A DNA stretch of 64,000 nucleotides from Pyrus communis (Eukaryota > Streptophyta > Magnoliopsida > Rosales > Rosaceae), in assembly GCF_963583255.1 (NCBI RefSeq), contig NC_084814.1, positions 16,342,464 through 16,406,463 on the forward strand, given 5' to 3'. Positions within the stretch are counted from its first letter, which is position 1. Each line of letters opens with the position of its first letter. A program made the position numbers and the translations under genes. Positions 1 to 11,094 of the stretch are shown piece by piece. The notes under the pieces were generated by a model, which saw only the letters and a program-made list of their open reading frames with translations, did no database searches and was not told the origin of the DNA.

Positions 1-613
1 TAAATGGGCATAGCAACACTCTTTGTATTTATAGAACCTTGTTGAATCAATGCTATGTTTGAAGTGGCCTCTTTAGAAGTTCCCTTAATATTAAAGATAT
101 AGAAAGTTAAGACTTTTTTTATTGAATTTGTAATCGTACTTCATATTTAAAGTCTAAGTCGATCGGAAATTGTTTGGTAAAATCACGGAAATGCATGCCT
201 ACATTGCCTAGTGCGGGCAGCTGCGCTCACTTGTAAAAATAGTGCAAGCTTTGTCCCATAATTTGGAGTGGCAAATTGAAAATTATACAACCTGTTAGCC
301 TAGTAAAACCTCCACTTAGAACTATATTTTGGTGGTCTTCTTATAAAAATAATACACACACACACACTTTGGTTGATTTTCTTTACACCCCATATAAGTA
401 AAATTCTGTCTCCATCACTAATAAAAATCAGGCACTGTAAAACAAATGACAACATCTAGTAATTTGAAAACCAAAGTACCATTATGAACAATAAATATAC
501 GTATAGAGGAAATATAAAGATCAACGAATTAAAAAATCCAATAACTAGACTTGATCACTCGCAAAGATGTAGAGTACTAGTACTAACTCTAATGCCAAGT
601 AGCAACTCTGTTT

Positions 614-1246
614 TCACTTGCATTGCAAACTTTTGAGCTTCTTGGCTGACAGATCAAATGCGATGGTGCAGTCCATGGTGGAAGACTTCTTCTTCTTCAT
701 TATAAGCATCAGTTCAACCTTTCCAGTCACCTTAGCCGCACTGTTGAGGGTCAACACCCCGCTGCTCAATTCACTGCCAAGATTGGAACCGCTTAATGCA
801 CTCGAACTCAAGCTCACCTCAACATTCATTTTTTTGGTGGAAAGCATTCCAGCCTTGCTCTTTGGAATAACTACTTGCCCAACAGCCACGCCTTGGTACA
901 AAAATGTGACAGTGCTTGCATCAAACTTGTAAGGACCCCAGTTTGTGTTTTTCACCTTGATTTGGGTTGTGAATTTTGTGTCGAATGAAGGTGTTGCCGG
1001 GACGGAATTGAGTTCTTGGACGTCAATGTTGCCTAGCCTGACCTTAGGGGTCTTAACTTTCATGACAGTGAGACTAATCACAGTTATGACAATGATCTGA
1101 AACACAATGAAAACACCGACATAAATGGCCAACTTGATTCTCTTCTTGCGTTTGAGCTCATCGGCTGATTGCAAAGACTCTGCATCACTTCTCTGGTAAC
1201 CATTTGCCGATGCCAAGGGATAGGCTTGGTTGGTTTTCTCAGCCAT
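614..1246 (-). CDS. LEA_2 domain membrane protein (NHL/LEA14-like), paralogue 1
   Basis: A 210-residue intronless protein. Residues 1-35 are a polar cytosolic tail with a KRKKRIK stop-transfer run, residues about 38-62 form one hydrophobic helix, and the rest is a beta-rich LEA_2 domain with the conserved core VKTPKVRLGNI and the NTNWGPYKFD turn, ending in a KKKKSS stretch and a C-terminal LQCK. This is the architecture of the plant NDR1/HIN1-like and LEA hydroxyproline-rich glycoprotein group (At1g64065-like), which are type II membrane proteins of the plasma membrane or plasmodesmata. Some members act in defence or abiotic stress; the exact role here is unknown. The start is the ATG of MAEKTNQAYPLA, shared with paralogues 2, 3 and 5 and about 130 bp from a TATA box. 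It differs from the copy at 5430-6062 by roughly eleven residues, so the duplication is young. Confidence 0.92.
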   Translation of the reverse strand: MAEKTNQAYPLASANGYQRSDAESLQSADELKRKKRIKLAIYVGVFIVFQIIVITVISLTVMKVKTPKVRLGNIDVQELNSVPATPSFDTKFTTQIKVKNTNWGPYKFDASTVTFLYQGVAVGQVVIPKSKAGMLSTKKMNVEVSLSSSALSGSNLGSELSSGVLTLNSAAKVTGKVELMLIMKKKKSSTMDCTIAFDLSAKKLKSLQCK

Positions 1247-1375
1247 GTTTCTTTTGTTTTCTGGTATGAAATGGGGAGGAAACTTTCCCTGCTTTTGTTT
1301 TGTCGGTTCGGTTTTCTTGGATTAAACTTGATAGTGGAGGGAGTTGTTTGTGGAAATATTGGAAGAGTAGCGTGC

Positions 1376-1483
1376 TATATATGGTGTTTGGAGTTTGGCC
1401 TATTTTCAATGAGTTAAGAGGGGGAATGTATTTCCAGGAAATCGCGACTTGGGGCAAGAATTTTATTGCTAACGCCAACGCGT
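1376..1483 (-). promoter_or_regulatory. LEA paralogue 1 promoter: TATA box and CGCG box
   Basis: Read on the minus strand, a TATATAG-type box lies at 1376-1382, about 130 bp before the ATG. An ACGCGT core (1478-1483) next to a CCAA-like sequence lies about 96 bp further upstream. Paralogues 2, 3 and 5 have the same arrangement. ACGCGT fits the VCGCGB site bound by CAMTA calmodulin-binding transcription factors; use of that factor is inferred. Confidence 0.6.
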
Positions 1484-1859
1484 CTAAAGCCGAATGTGAA
1501 AACTTATTTTTGACTTCTAGATGATGGATGAGTTTTGAGAGGACTTTTAGCATATTGTATATCAACAGAAGCTTCGATTCTATCCGTTGGCATACACCAC
1601 ATCTCCCAAATGGCAGGTGAGTGTGAACCATTACTCTATAATAATCACCCGTCACTAATCAAATTGGTAATAGTATTATCAAAATTTATATTTTCTTAAT
1701 TTTGACTTATTCTGTTGTCTAATAAGGTTCCTCTTCAATTTATTGCTCGTAACCATTACAAGCAAGAAGTTCAAACTCTTGAAGATTGAGAGTTTTGGTC
1801 CTTTAAAGCAGAGGGATTAATATAAATTATGAAGATAATAGATGTGAATACAAAGCTCT

Positions 1860-2726
1860 CACTATTATAAAAAAACACTTTGCGTGACGAAATAAGATTT
1901 GCCGTGCAAAGTATGAATTCGTTGCTCAAAACCTTGCGTGACGAATTTTTTGTCGCTAATGATTCACCGCGCAAAGTTTTTGGTTTTTTTATATATTTTA
2001 TTTAATTAAATTAATTTAATATTTTGCACGATGAAAATTGTTTTATTATTTCTCTTATTTTAATTTAATTATAGTAATTGTTTGCACAATGAAATATTTG
2101 GTAGCCCAAGATTTTTCAACTTTTTACTTGTTTTTAATTTAATTTAATTATATGACTTTATTTTTTAATTGCTTTAATTTAAATTGATACATCCAAAATA
2201 AAATTATATATGAAAAATATTGATCAAATTATCCATAATATATATTATATTAAAAAATGTACATGTAAATTAATAAAGTACAATAATAAAATCTTAACGC
2301 AAGTATATTGTAGTGGTGGTGTTTTTGTGTTGGGGGGGGGGGGGGGTGTTGGATATGGTCCAATAGCATCCTAATTCTCAACTTCTCAACTTTCTCTGTC
2401 AGAGTCCCGACGATTCCCTACAAGAAAAAAAGCATGGTCAAATAACCAAAAGACAACATAAAATAATACCAAACAATTGGCATAACCTCCCCTAAAATCG
2501 GCATACCACAAATCTGACCCTGAACTCCCCATCACCCTGTACCTAACCCCAAACCCCACCCTAAACCCAAAATTAACTCCAAAAACACATTAATGACAAA
2601 AAAAAATTAAAATTTAGTGAGAAAATACCTTCACTTAAGATTGAGAGTGAATGAGAGATAGGGAGGAGGAGAGAGTGTGAGACAGTGAGAGGAGAAAGTG
2701 AGAGAGGAGAGAGTGAGTGAGTGAGT

Positions 2727-2764
<38 letters not shown>

Positions 2765-2912
2765 GAGAGATTGAGTGTGAGTAAGAGGAGTGAGTATGAG
2801 AGTAATGGTTGGATTTAGGGAGAGGGAAAGAGAAATGAGAGGTAAGAGAATAAGGAAAGATATTGAGAAATTTGTGGAAGAGTTTTAGTTTTAAAGACCG
2901 TATCACTTTGGT
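1860..2912 (+). mobile_element. Truncated CACTA element of unit A
   Basis: It begins CACTATTATAAAAAAACAC, followed by subterminal repeats of the TTTGCGTGACGAA/CGCGCAAAG type. It carries an internal G run near 2332-2346 and a long (GA)n tract at 2640-2800. It contains no transposase. The same interior recurs at 6680-7902, and in reverse at 13350-15200. The right terminus is missing: similarity to the unit B copy stops near 2912, at the tandem duplication junction. The GA tract produces Ser/Leu-rich ORFs that are not genes. Unit C (about 10140) carries the unoccupied version of the left insertion point. Confidence 0.75.
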
Positions 2913-3070
2913 ACTGGAGTTAGAAAACAAGACAAATGAATGGGCATAGCAACACTTATTGTATTTGTAGAACCTTGTTGAATCAATGCTATGTTTTAAG
3001 TGGCCTCTTTAGAAGTTCCCTTAATATTAAAGATACAAAAAGTTCGAAGTTTTTTTTTTATTGAAATTGT

Positions 3071-4933
3071 GAAAGGTATAGAATAGCCATGAAAATGGTG
3101 AAAGGTATAGAATAGCGAAGCTGGAGGCGAAGAAAGCTGTGAGAGAAGCTAAGCTAGCGACTTATGACGATATGTATAAGCGACTAGATACCAAAGAAGG
3201 AGAGTTGGATATCTATAAACTAGCTAGAGCAAAGGAAAAGAAGACAAGGGACCTAAATCAAGTGAGGTGCATCAAGGATGAGGATGGAAAGGTTCTTGCT
3301 ACAGAGAATGCGGTTAAAGACAGATGGAGAGGTTATTTTCATAATTTTTTCAATGAAGGACATGAAAGGAGTACTTCTTTGGGGGAGTTGAGTAACTCAG
3401 AAGAGTGTAGAATCTACTCCTTTTAACTTTGAATCAGGAAGGAAGAAGTGGTTGTAGCTTTGAAAAAGACGAAGCATAGAAAAACAGTGGGCCCAGATGA
3501 TATACCGATCGAAGTGTGGAAAGTCTTGGAAGAGACGGGTATATCATAGCTCACAGACCTTTTCAATAGGATTTTGAAAACGAAGAAGATGCCAAATGAG
3601 TGGCGAAAGAGAACTTTGGTGCCTATCTACAAGAATAAGGGCGACGTACAAAATTGCATGAACTATAAGGGTATTAAGCTAATGAGTCATACAATGAAGC
3701 TCTGGGAGAGAGCCATTGAGCATATATTGAGGCAAGAGACACGAGTTTTGGACAACCAATTTGGGTTCATGCCAAGGCGCTCAACCATGGAGGCAATCCA
3801 TCTCTTACGAAGATTGATGGAAAGATATAGAGATAGGAAAAAGCATTTACACATGGCCTTTATAGATTTGGAAAAAGTGTATGATAAGGTCCCAAGAGAC
3901 ATTCTTTGGAGGATTTTAGAGAAGAAAGGAATACGGGTAGCATATATCTAAGCTATAAAGAATATGTATGATAGAGCAAAGACTGCCGTAAGAACTCATG
4001 AAGGACAAACTGAAAGCTTCCCCATAACTGTAAGGTTAGATCAAGGCTCATCCTTAAGTCCTTACATTTTTGCATTGGTAATGGATAAGTTAACGGGACA
4101 TATTCAAGATTATATCCCTTGGTGTATGCTTTTCGCAGACGATATAGTGTTGATAGCTGAAACTCAGGAAGGGGTAAATGCGAAGCTTAACCTTTGGAGA
4201 AAAGTGTTGGAATCTAAAGGTCTTTGCCTAAGCCGATCAAAGACAAAATATATGGGGTACAATTTTAGTGCAAATGGAGGCCAAAATGAGTTAGGGGTGA
4301 GGATCGGAGATTAGGAAGTGCCAAAGATCGACCACTTTCGCTACCTAGGATCTATCTTGCAAAAGATAGGAGAATTAGATAGAGACCTCAACCATAGAAT
4401 ATAAGCTGGATGGATGAAGTGGAAGAGTGCATCCGGCGTGTTGTGTAACCGTCGTATGCCACTGAAGCTTAAGGGAAAACTTTATAGGACGACAATAAGG
4501 CCGGCGATGCTGTATGGCACAAAATGTTTGGCGGTGAAGCATCAATACGTACATAAAATGGGTGTAGCGGAGATGAGGATGCCTTTTTGGATGTGTGGGT
4601 GCACGAGAAAGGATAAGATTAGAAATGAGGATATCCGAGGTAAAGTAGGAGTAGCCGAAATTGAAGGAAAGATGAGAGAAAATCGGTTACGGTGGTTTGG
4701 ACATGTGCAAAGTAGGCTTACTGATGCTCTGGTTAGAAGATGCGACTAAGGGACAGAGGTCCAGGGCCGAAGGGGTAGAGGAAGACCTAGGAAAACTTTG
4801 GAAGAGACTCTAAGAAAAGACTTAGAGTACTTGGATCTAACGGAGGACATGACATAGAACTGAGCGCAATGGCGTTCTAGGATTCATATAGCCGACCCCA
4901 CTTAATGGGAAAAGACTTTGTTGTTGTTGTTGT
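3071..4933 (+). mobile_element. 5'-truncated RTE-type LINE with (TTG)n tail
   Basis: A non-LTR retrotransposon remnant. Pieces of one reading frame occur at 3139-3426, 3574-3951, 3964-4314 and 4414-4749, separated by stops and frameshifts. They show reverse transcriptase motifs in order: [16 protein letters not shown], the motif A block [19 protein letters not shown], the catalytic FADDIVLI, and the C-terminal RLRWFGHVQ. The endonuclease is absent because the copy starts in the linker before the RT domain, as expected from incomplete reverse transcription. The 3' end is CTTAATGGGAAAAGACTTTG followed by TTG repeats, typical of plant RTE elements. Target duplications GAAATTGT (3063-3070) and GAAATTAT (4934-4941) flank it. 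Unit A near 125 is the empty site. It cannot move by itself. Confidence 0.9.
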
Positions 4934-5429
4934 GAAATTATAATTGTACTTCATAATTAAAGTCCTAGTCGATCGGAAATAGTTTGGTAAAAATCACGGG
5001 CGGAGCTAATGCATGCCTAGTGAGTGCAGGCTGTGCAGCTGCGCTCACTTGGAAAAATAGTGCAGGGTTTGTCCGATTAATTTTGGAGTGGCAAATTATA
5101 GAACCCGAGCGTAGTAAAACCTCCACTTAGAAAAGTAGTGGAGGCTTTGTCCCAATTGGAATTTCATAATTTAACTATATTTAGTTTATTTTTTTACGCT
5201 CCATATGAGGAATTAAAATTTTGGCTCTGTTACTGATAAAATTCAGCCTTAGTAAAACAAATGATAACATCAAGTGATTCAAAAACCAAAAGTAGCATTA
5301 TGAACAACAAATATACGTATGTAGGAAATATAAAGATCAACGAATTAAAAAATCCAATAACTAGTCTTGATCACTCCCAAAGATGTAGAGTACTAGTACT
5401 AACTCTAATGCCAAGTAGCTAATCTGTTT

Positions 5430-6062
5430 TCACTTGCATTGCAAACTTTTGAGTGTCTTGGTTGACAGATCAAATGCAATGGTGCAGTCCATGGTGGAAG
5501 ACTTCTTCTTCTTCATTATAAGCATCAGTTCAACCTTTCCAGTCACCTTAGCCGCACTGTTGAGAGTCAACATCCCGCTGCTCAATTCACTGCCAAGATT
5601 GGTACCGCTTAATGCACTCGAACTCAAGCTCACCTCGACATTCATTTTTTTAGTGGAAAGCATTCCAGCCTTGCTCTTTGGAATAACTACTTGACCAACA
5701 GCCGCGCCTTGGTACAAAAACGTGACAGTGCTTGCATCGAACTTGTAAGGACCCCAGTTTGTGTTTTTCACCTTGATTTGGGTTGTGAATTTTGTGTCGA
5801 ATGAAGGTGATGCTGGGACGGAGTTAAGTTCTTGGATGTTGATGTTGCCTAGCCTGACCTTAGGGGTCTTAACTTTCATGACAGTGAGACTGATCACAGT
5901 TATGACAATGATCTGAAACACAATGAAAACACCGACATAAATGGCCAACTTGATTCTCTTCTTGCGTTTGAGCTCATCGGTTGATTGCAAAGACTCTGCA
6001 TCACTTCTCTGGTAACCATTTTCCGGTGCCAAGGGATAGGCTTGGTTGGTTTTCTCAGCCAT
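5430..6062 (-). CDS. LEA_2 domain membrane protein (NHL/LEA14-like), paralogue 2
   Basis: A 210-residue intronless tandem twin of the gene at 614-1246: the same MAEKTNQAYPLA start, basic KRKKRIK run, single membrane helix (about residues 38-62) and LEA_2 domain with NTNWGPYKFD. The differences are few and mostly conservative (for example a PE pair in place of SA near residue 13, and NI for DV near residue 75), and no stop or frameshift has arisen. Paralogues 1 and 2 share Trp in NTNWGPY where the other four have Phe, so they form a subgroup. Function is inferred from the family only: a membrane-anchored protein with its C-terminal domain on the far side of the membrane, possibly stress or defence related. 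Confidence 0.92.
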   Translation of the reverse strand: MAEKTNQAYPLAPENGYQRSDAESLQSTDELKRKKRIKLAIYVGVFIVFQIIVITVISLTVMKVKTPKVRLGNINIQELNSVPASPSFDTKFTTQIKVKNTNWGPYKFDASTVTFLYQGAAVGQVVIPKSKAGMLSTKKMNVEVSLSSSALSGTNLGSELSSGMLTLNSAAKVTGKVELMLIMKKKKSSTMDCTIAFDLSTKTLKSLQCK

Positions 6063-6191
6063 GTTTCTTTTGTTTTCTGGTATGAAATGGGGAGGAAACT
6101 TTCCGTGCTTTTGTTTCGTGGGTTCGGTTTTCTTGGATTAAACTTGATAGTGGAGGGAGTTGTTTATGGAAATATTGGAAGAGTAGCGTGC

Positions 6192-6300
6192 TATATATGC
6201 TGTTTAAAGTTTGGCCTATTTTCAATGAGTTAAGAGAGGGAATGTATTTCCAGGAAATCGCGAGTTGGGGTAGGAATTTTATTGCTGACGCCAAACGCGT
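6192..6300 (-). promoter_or_regulatory. LEA paralogue 2 promoter: TATA box and CGCG box
   Basis: On the minus strand the TATA box is at 6192-6198, about 130 bp before the ATG, and an ACGCGT core (6295-6300) followed by TTTGG lies about 97 bp upstream of it. The arrangement matches paralogue 1. The duplicated promoter is essentially intact, so both twins could be expressed alike. Confidence 0.6.
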
Positions 6301-6679
6301 CCAAAGCCAACTGTGAAAACATACTTTTGACTTCTAGATGATGGATGAGTTTTGAGATAACTTTTAGCATCTTAATCATCAACAGAAGCTTCGATTCTAT
6401 CCGTTGGCATACACATCTCCCAAATGGCAGGTGAGATTGTGAACCATTACTCTATAATAATCACCCTTCACAAATCATATTGTTTATAGTATTATCAAAA
6501 TTTATATTTTCTTAATTTGACTGAATCTGTTGTCCAATAAGGTTTGCTCTTCAATTATTATTGCTTGTGAACCATCACAAGCAAGAAGTTCAGTACTCTT
6601 GAAGACTGAAAGTTTCGGTCCTTTAGAGCAAAAGGATTTATATAAATTATGAAGCTCATAGATGTAAATACAAAGTTGT

Positions 6680-7556
6680 TACTACTACAAAAAACACTTT
6701 GCGCGACGAAATAAGATTTGTTGTGCAAAGTATGAATTCGTTGCTCAAAACCTTGCACAACGAAATTTTTGTCGCTAATGGTTCGTCACGCAATGCTTGT
6801 GAAGATTAGCAGGTTGCGTGATCAAAATTAATCTTCGTCGCGCTAATTTTTTTTTTTTGTTTTTTGTATTTTATTTAATTAAATTAATTTAATATTTTGC
6901 TTGACGAAAATTGTTTTATTATTTCTCTTATTTTAATTTAATTATAGTAATTGTTTGCATGACGAAATATTTGGTAGCGCAAGATTTTTCGAGTTTTTAC
7001 CCTTTTTTTTTTATTTTTTATGTAATTTGACTTTATTTTTCAATTGCTTTAATTTAAATTGGCACATTCAAAATAAAATTACATATGAAAAATATTGATC
7101 AAATTATTCATAATATATGTTATATTTAAAATGTACATATAAATTAATGAAGTACAATAATAAAATCCTAACACAAGTATATTGTAGTGGTGGTGGCAGG
7201 GGATATGGTCTGATAGCGTCCTAATTCTCAACTTTCTCCGTCAAAATCCCGACGATTCCCTACGAGAAAAAAATGGTCAAATAACCAAGAAAATAACACA
7301 AAATAATACCAAAAAGTTGGCATAATCTCCCCTAAAATTGGCATACCCCAAACTCCCCCCTCACCCTATACCCGACCCCAAACCCCACCTTAAATCCAAA
7401 ATTAGCTCCAAAAACACATTAATGAAAAAAAAAATTAAATTTTAGGGAGAAAATACCTTTTGGCAAGATTGAGAGTGAATGAGAGATAGGGAGGAGGAGA
7501 GAGTGTGAGACAGTGAAAGGAGATAGTGAAAGAGAGGAGGGAGTAAGTGAGAGAGA

Positions 7557-7593
<37 letters not shown>

Positions 7594-7902
7594 TTGAGTG
7601 TGAGTGAGACGAGTGAGTGTGAGAGAGAGGGTCGGATTTGGGGAGAGGGAAAGAGAAAGTAGAGGTAAGAGAATAGAGCGAGACATTGAGAAATTTGTGA
7701 AGTTATTTTGGTTTTAAAAACTGTATCACTTTGTGTGACGAATAATACAATTTTGTGCGACGAAAGATTGATCACATAAAGTCTTAAAAAAATTCCCGCA
7801 TCCCATTTTTGGCGCCCACCCAAATTTTTAGGATTTTGTGCGATGAAAAGATTGGTTGCATAAAGTTTTGCGTGATGGAAGATTATTGGTCGTGCAAAGT
7901 TT
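6680..7902 (+). mobile_element. Truncated CACTA element of unit B
   Basis: It starts TACTACTACAAAAAACAC (first C of CACTA changed to T), then repeats of TTTGCGCGACGAA. It shares the GA-rich tract (7470-7640) with the unit A copy. Its right end is cut at about 7902, where the sequence switches to LEA flanking DNA (TTAATCATCAA then TTCGATTCTATCC) that occurs at 6372-6400. The break marks the junction with unit C. No coding capacity. Confidence 0.75.
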
Positions 7903-8182
7903 TAATCATCAATTCGATTCTATCCGTGGCATACACCACATCTCCCAAATGGCAGGTGAGATTGTGAACCATTACTCTATAATAATAACCCTTCACTAAT
8001 CAAATTGTTTATAGTATTATCAAAATTTATATTTAGGTAATTTAGCCAAAGGTTAATAAAAACTTTACTATTAAGCCATATATCAATGACATATTTTTGT
8101 TTGAACTTAATCAATGATTTATTTTTATTAATTAGGCATAGGTCAATGATGAATGCCACATAGGCTTTAAGTCGTTATAAAT

Positions 8183-8942
8183 AGTTAGAATTTGACTATT
8201 CTATCATTTACTGTCTCTTTCTCTCTCTCTAAATTTTATATGGGCTTAAGCTATTATAAATATGGATTTAGATCATCTCCAGATCAATTTTTGGAGATCC
8301 TTCGAGCCAATGGATCAAACCCAACAGCCAAAATCTCTTATCCTTCCTCTTTTTCCCTCAACTCTTCTCTTTTTCCCTCACTTCGAAGCTCTCAACCTCG
8401 AACCACCAACTCCTCAAATTCCAAATTAAATTCAACCCCACCTCAAAATCAACCCCAACACTGCCACAACCCATAAACACCAATTGCGAGTCCCTCACCT
8501 TACCCTCTCCAAAATCAGCCCCATCACCACCACATCCCTCAGTTGCAAGTCCCTTGACCTTAAAATCTCAGCCGATGTTAATGAAACAACAAAGAGAGGG
8601 GTCATGCAAACCAATGTCTTTTGGTTACAGAGATCTTTTTCATAACTATGGAATAATTAGAGTGAGATAAATCTCAAATATGAACAAGAAGAAAAAGATG
8701 ACAAATAAATCTAAAACAGTAAGGGATAGTGAAAAAATAAATCTGACTTAGAGCACAGATGACCTGCAATTGAATTTGGAGTTTTTTTTTAACAATGATG
8801 GGGTGTGGGGGTGCGAGGGAGAAATAGGAGTTGAGGGGGAAAAGAGGCGGGGGAGGAGGATTTGGCTGTTGGATTTCTATTCCTATGGAACTGATCTTGA
8901 GAGGATTTGAATCCAATAAATAGTTAGAATATGTATATTCTA
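8183..8942. mobile_element. Foldback element, non-coding
   Basis: Roughly 8265-8530 and 8770-8925 are imperfect inverted repeats: AACAGCCAAAATCTC and a CTC-rich tract on the left return in reverse on the right. The whole is bounded by similar direct repeats ATAAATAGTTAGAAT at 8183 and 8914. It has no transposase and only low-complexity ORFs. The class is unclear. Confidence 0.5.
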
Positions 8943-9002
8943 TTGCTCTCTCTCACCCTACGTTTACATAAAAGAGTCTACTCAAGTAAAAAGAAAAAAA
9001 AA

Positions 9003-9900
9003 AGGAACCAGGAAACGAACATTGCATTGTAGTGTTCTAATGCAAATGTAAAAAACAGAACCAGGAAACAAAGACTGCATTACAATGTATGTATATAAAT
9101 GTAAAAAACAGAGCTAGGAAACAGACATTGCATTACAATGTCTAAAACTAAATGTAAAATCATGAGTCGCATGAGGTGTGAAGTGTAGAAGACGTGTGAG
9201 TGATGGAAAAAATAGAACCAGGAAATGGACATTGCATTGCAGTGTCTGAATCCAAATGTACAAAGGAACATGTAAGAGACGTGTGAGCAAGGTTCTAAAA
9301 GGCACTAGATGCTAGTAGGGCGGCGAGCTAGGGCCTAGCGCCTAGGCGGAGTAGGCGGATTTAAGTAAATCTATTGTATTTCGTGTAAATAAGTGTTTGT
9401 TTATACTTAAAATATATATAATTGCATCATAAATTAGAAAATAGAATGACATATATATTATGAAGTATTGGAACATAATGAAAACATAGGGAGCAAACAT
9501 ATAATGTGTGTTTATTAAGTGTTCAATAAGTCTCTTACAATTTATTGGAAACCATAAAATGCAAAAGGAAAGTTATCTATTTTTTTATCTAAGTGAGTTG
9601 CAACCTAGGCAGGTGTCTAAGTAAGTCTGGGCGGGCTAAGTGGGTGCCTAGGCGGTCTAGGCACCCTTTCTTAATTTTCAAACGCCTAGGCATTAATCGG
9701 GGCAGTGACCAGCTGCCTAGCACCACCACCTAGGCGGGGATTTTTAGAACTCTGTGTGTGAGTGATGGAAAAAACGAAACCAATAAATGGACACTGCAAC
9801 TCAGTGTCTAAATCCAAATGTAAAAAACAGAATCAAGAAACAGACACTGCATTGGGTCAAATTTAAATGCATTTAAGTATCACAATACATGATTGACCTA
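9003..9900. repeat. Minisatellite, about 55 bp unit, interrupted by a hAT element
   Basis: Units begin with AACCAGGAAACAGACATTGC-like sequence followed by AATCCAAATGTAAAAAACAG. Copies start near 9005, 9058, 9112, 9208, 9778 and 9832. The 467-bp element at 9288-9754 sits inside one unit. Small ORFs read through it are artefacts of the repeat. Confidence 0.7.
9288..9754. mobile_element. Non-autonomous hAT element (467 bp)
   Basis: Terminal inverted repeats CAAGGTTCTAAAA (left) and CAGAGTTCTAAAA (right, reverse complement) are followed by GC-rich CCTAGGCGG-type subterminal repeats at both ends. An 8-bp target duplication flanks it: CGTGTGAG (9280-9287) and TGTGTGAG (9755-9762), one mismatch. 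These are hAT hallmarks. There is no transposase. Confidence 0.85.
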
Positions 9901-10160
9901 TTTATAATTAACATAATTATTGTTGATCTATTGTTAATATTGTAATTTTTTATTGATTTTTCACAAAATCACCCTCTATATTTTCTTAATTTGACTGATT
10001 CTGTTGTCCAATAAGGTTTCCTCTTCAATTATTGCTTGTGAACCATCATAAGCAAGAATTTCAAAACTCTTGAAGACTGAAAGTTTCGGTCCTTTAGAGC
10101 AGAGGGATTAATATAAATTATGAAGCTAATAGATGCGAATACAAAGACGTAAACTTACAA

Positions 10161-11094
10161 GCCACAATTTAAAAATCTATCGAAGTTGCAAGTGGTGGAC
10201 TGTCATTGTGGATACGGATTTCCTCTTCAACTTATTATCTCTTGGGTTCAAACTCCCCATCCTCATAGTTTAGATGAATTTAATGTAGATTATCCTATTG
10301 TTTGTCAAAAAATTAAAAAAATAAATAAAAATAATCCATGTGCGTTTAGGTAGGGAATATAACCACACAACTAGGGCCGTAAATTAGCTTGAAATAGTTT
10401 GAGCTTGGCCAGGTTCGGCTCGTGTTTGGCTCGTTGAAGTTCGGTTCATGAAGGAACGGAGAAAAGTTGAAAATCAAAGTATAAAAGGAACAAATGGAAT
10501 ATAAAGCAAAAACAAAGAACTACAGCTGCCAAGAAGGCTACATGAATTAAAGAGTCTACATCGTAACTAAGTTGTTCATAATGAAATACAAACAATCCTA
10601 TATATAGCAAGAAATCCTAAACTTAATGGGCAAGGAATCCTAATCCATGTCCTCCAAGTAAACTAATAAAAACCATAGTAAATTAATTTTCCAACACCCT
10701 TGTCAAACCATGGTGGTAACAACGTGAACTTTCCAAGAAGGAAACCAATGGCCAAGCAGATGCAGATTCCAATTCCAATGCAACCAACGCCAACCGATAG
10801 CAACCAATTATGGGAGAATCTAATCAATTTGTTTTGGGTTCTCTACTCGTTGGTTTTGGATTTGTAATTTGTGAGATTTGGATTGTGAGAGTTTAAACAT
10901 TCTTTTGTATCACCGTTTATTTAGTGAAATTCATCGCCATTCTCCGTCCATGGACGTAGGCTTTTATGCCGAACCACGTTAATATCTTGTGTTGCTATTT
11001 TGAGATTGTTTGTTTTAGCATTCGTCTATGACGTTCATATTTAGTATTTTGTTAGAATTCGCTTCCACTTGCGCATAAAAGTACAACACACAAG
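10161..11094. other. Gene-free stretch between unit C and segment I
   Basis: No gene is visible. It holds AT-rich DNA. Near 10905-11040 the stretch with TTCATCGCCATTCTCC and GGACGTAGGC resembles the downstream end of a plant Copia LTR, so this may be the decayed 5' side of the gag-bearing element that follows. No paired LTR was found. Confidence 0.35.

Larger units (their letters stand above)
1..2930. repeat. Tandem duplication unit A
   Basis: Positions 1-170 match 2938-3070 plus 4934-4975, and the similarity continues through the LEA gene and its upstream flank up to the CACTA element. Unit A and unit B (2938-7902) are therefore a direct tandem duplication, each with one LEA gene on the minus strand. 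The unit may begin left of the window. The A/B junction near 2912-2938 falls inside the right part of the unit A CACTA element. Between position 1 and the gene at 614 there is no gene, only AT-rich flank and a short (AC)n run near 355. Confidence 0.85.
2938..7902. repeat. Tandem duplication unit B
   Basis: Second copy of the LEA-bearing unit, starting at AATGGGCATAGCAAC as the window does at about position 3. It differs from unit A by the LINE inserted at 3071-4933, which unit A lacks. The CACTA portion extends about 190 bp further right than in unit A before breaking at about 7902. Confidence 0.85.
7903..10160. repeat. Partial third duplication unit (C), gene-less and interrupted
   Basis: 7903-8032 matches 6372-6510 (LEA upstream flank), and 9976-10160 matches the continuation at 6510-6675. 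The 8033-9975 block is an insertion absent from units A and B. Unit C contains no LEA coding sequence and no CACTA element, so it also gives the CACTA-free state of the target (ACAAAG then ACGTAAAC near 10140). Confidence 0.75.

Noticed and set aside
2631..2930. Ser/Leu-rich ORFs over GA or CT tracts (also 7419-7823 and 13962-14405)
   Set aside because: Simple-sequence translation inside CACTA elements.
9080..9305. Small ORFs near 9.1 kb
   Set aside because: They read through the 55-bp minisatellite.
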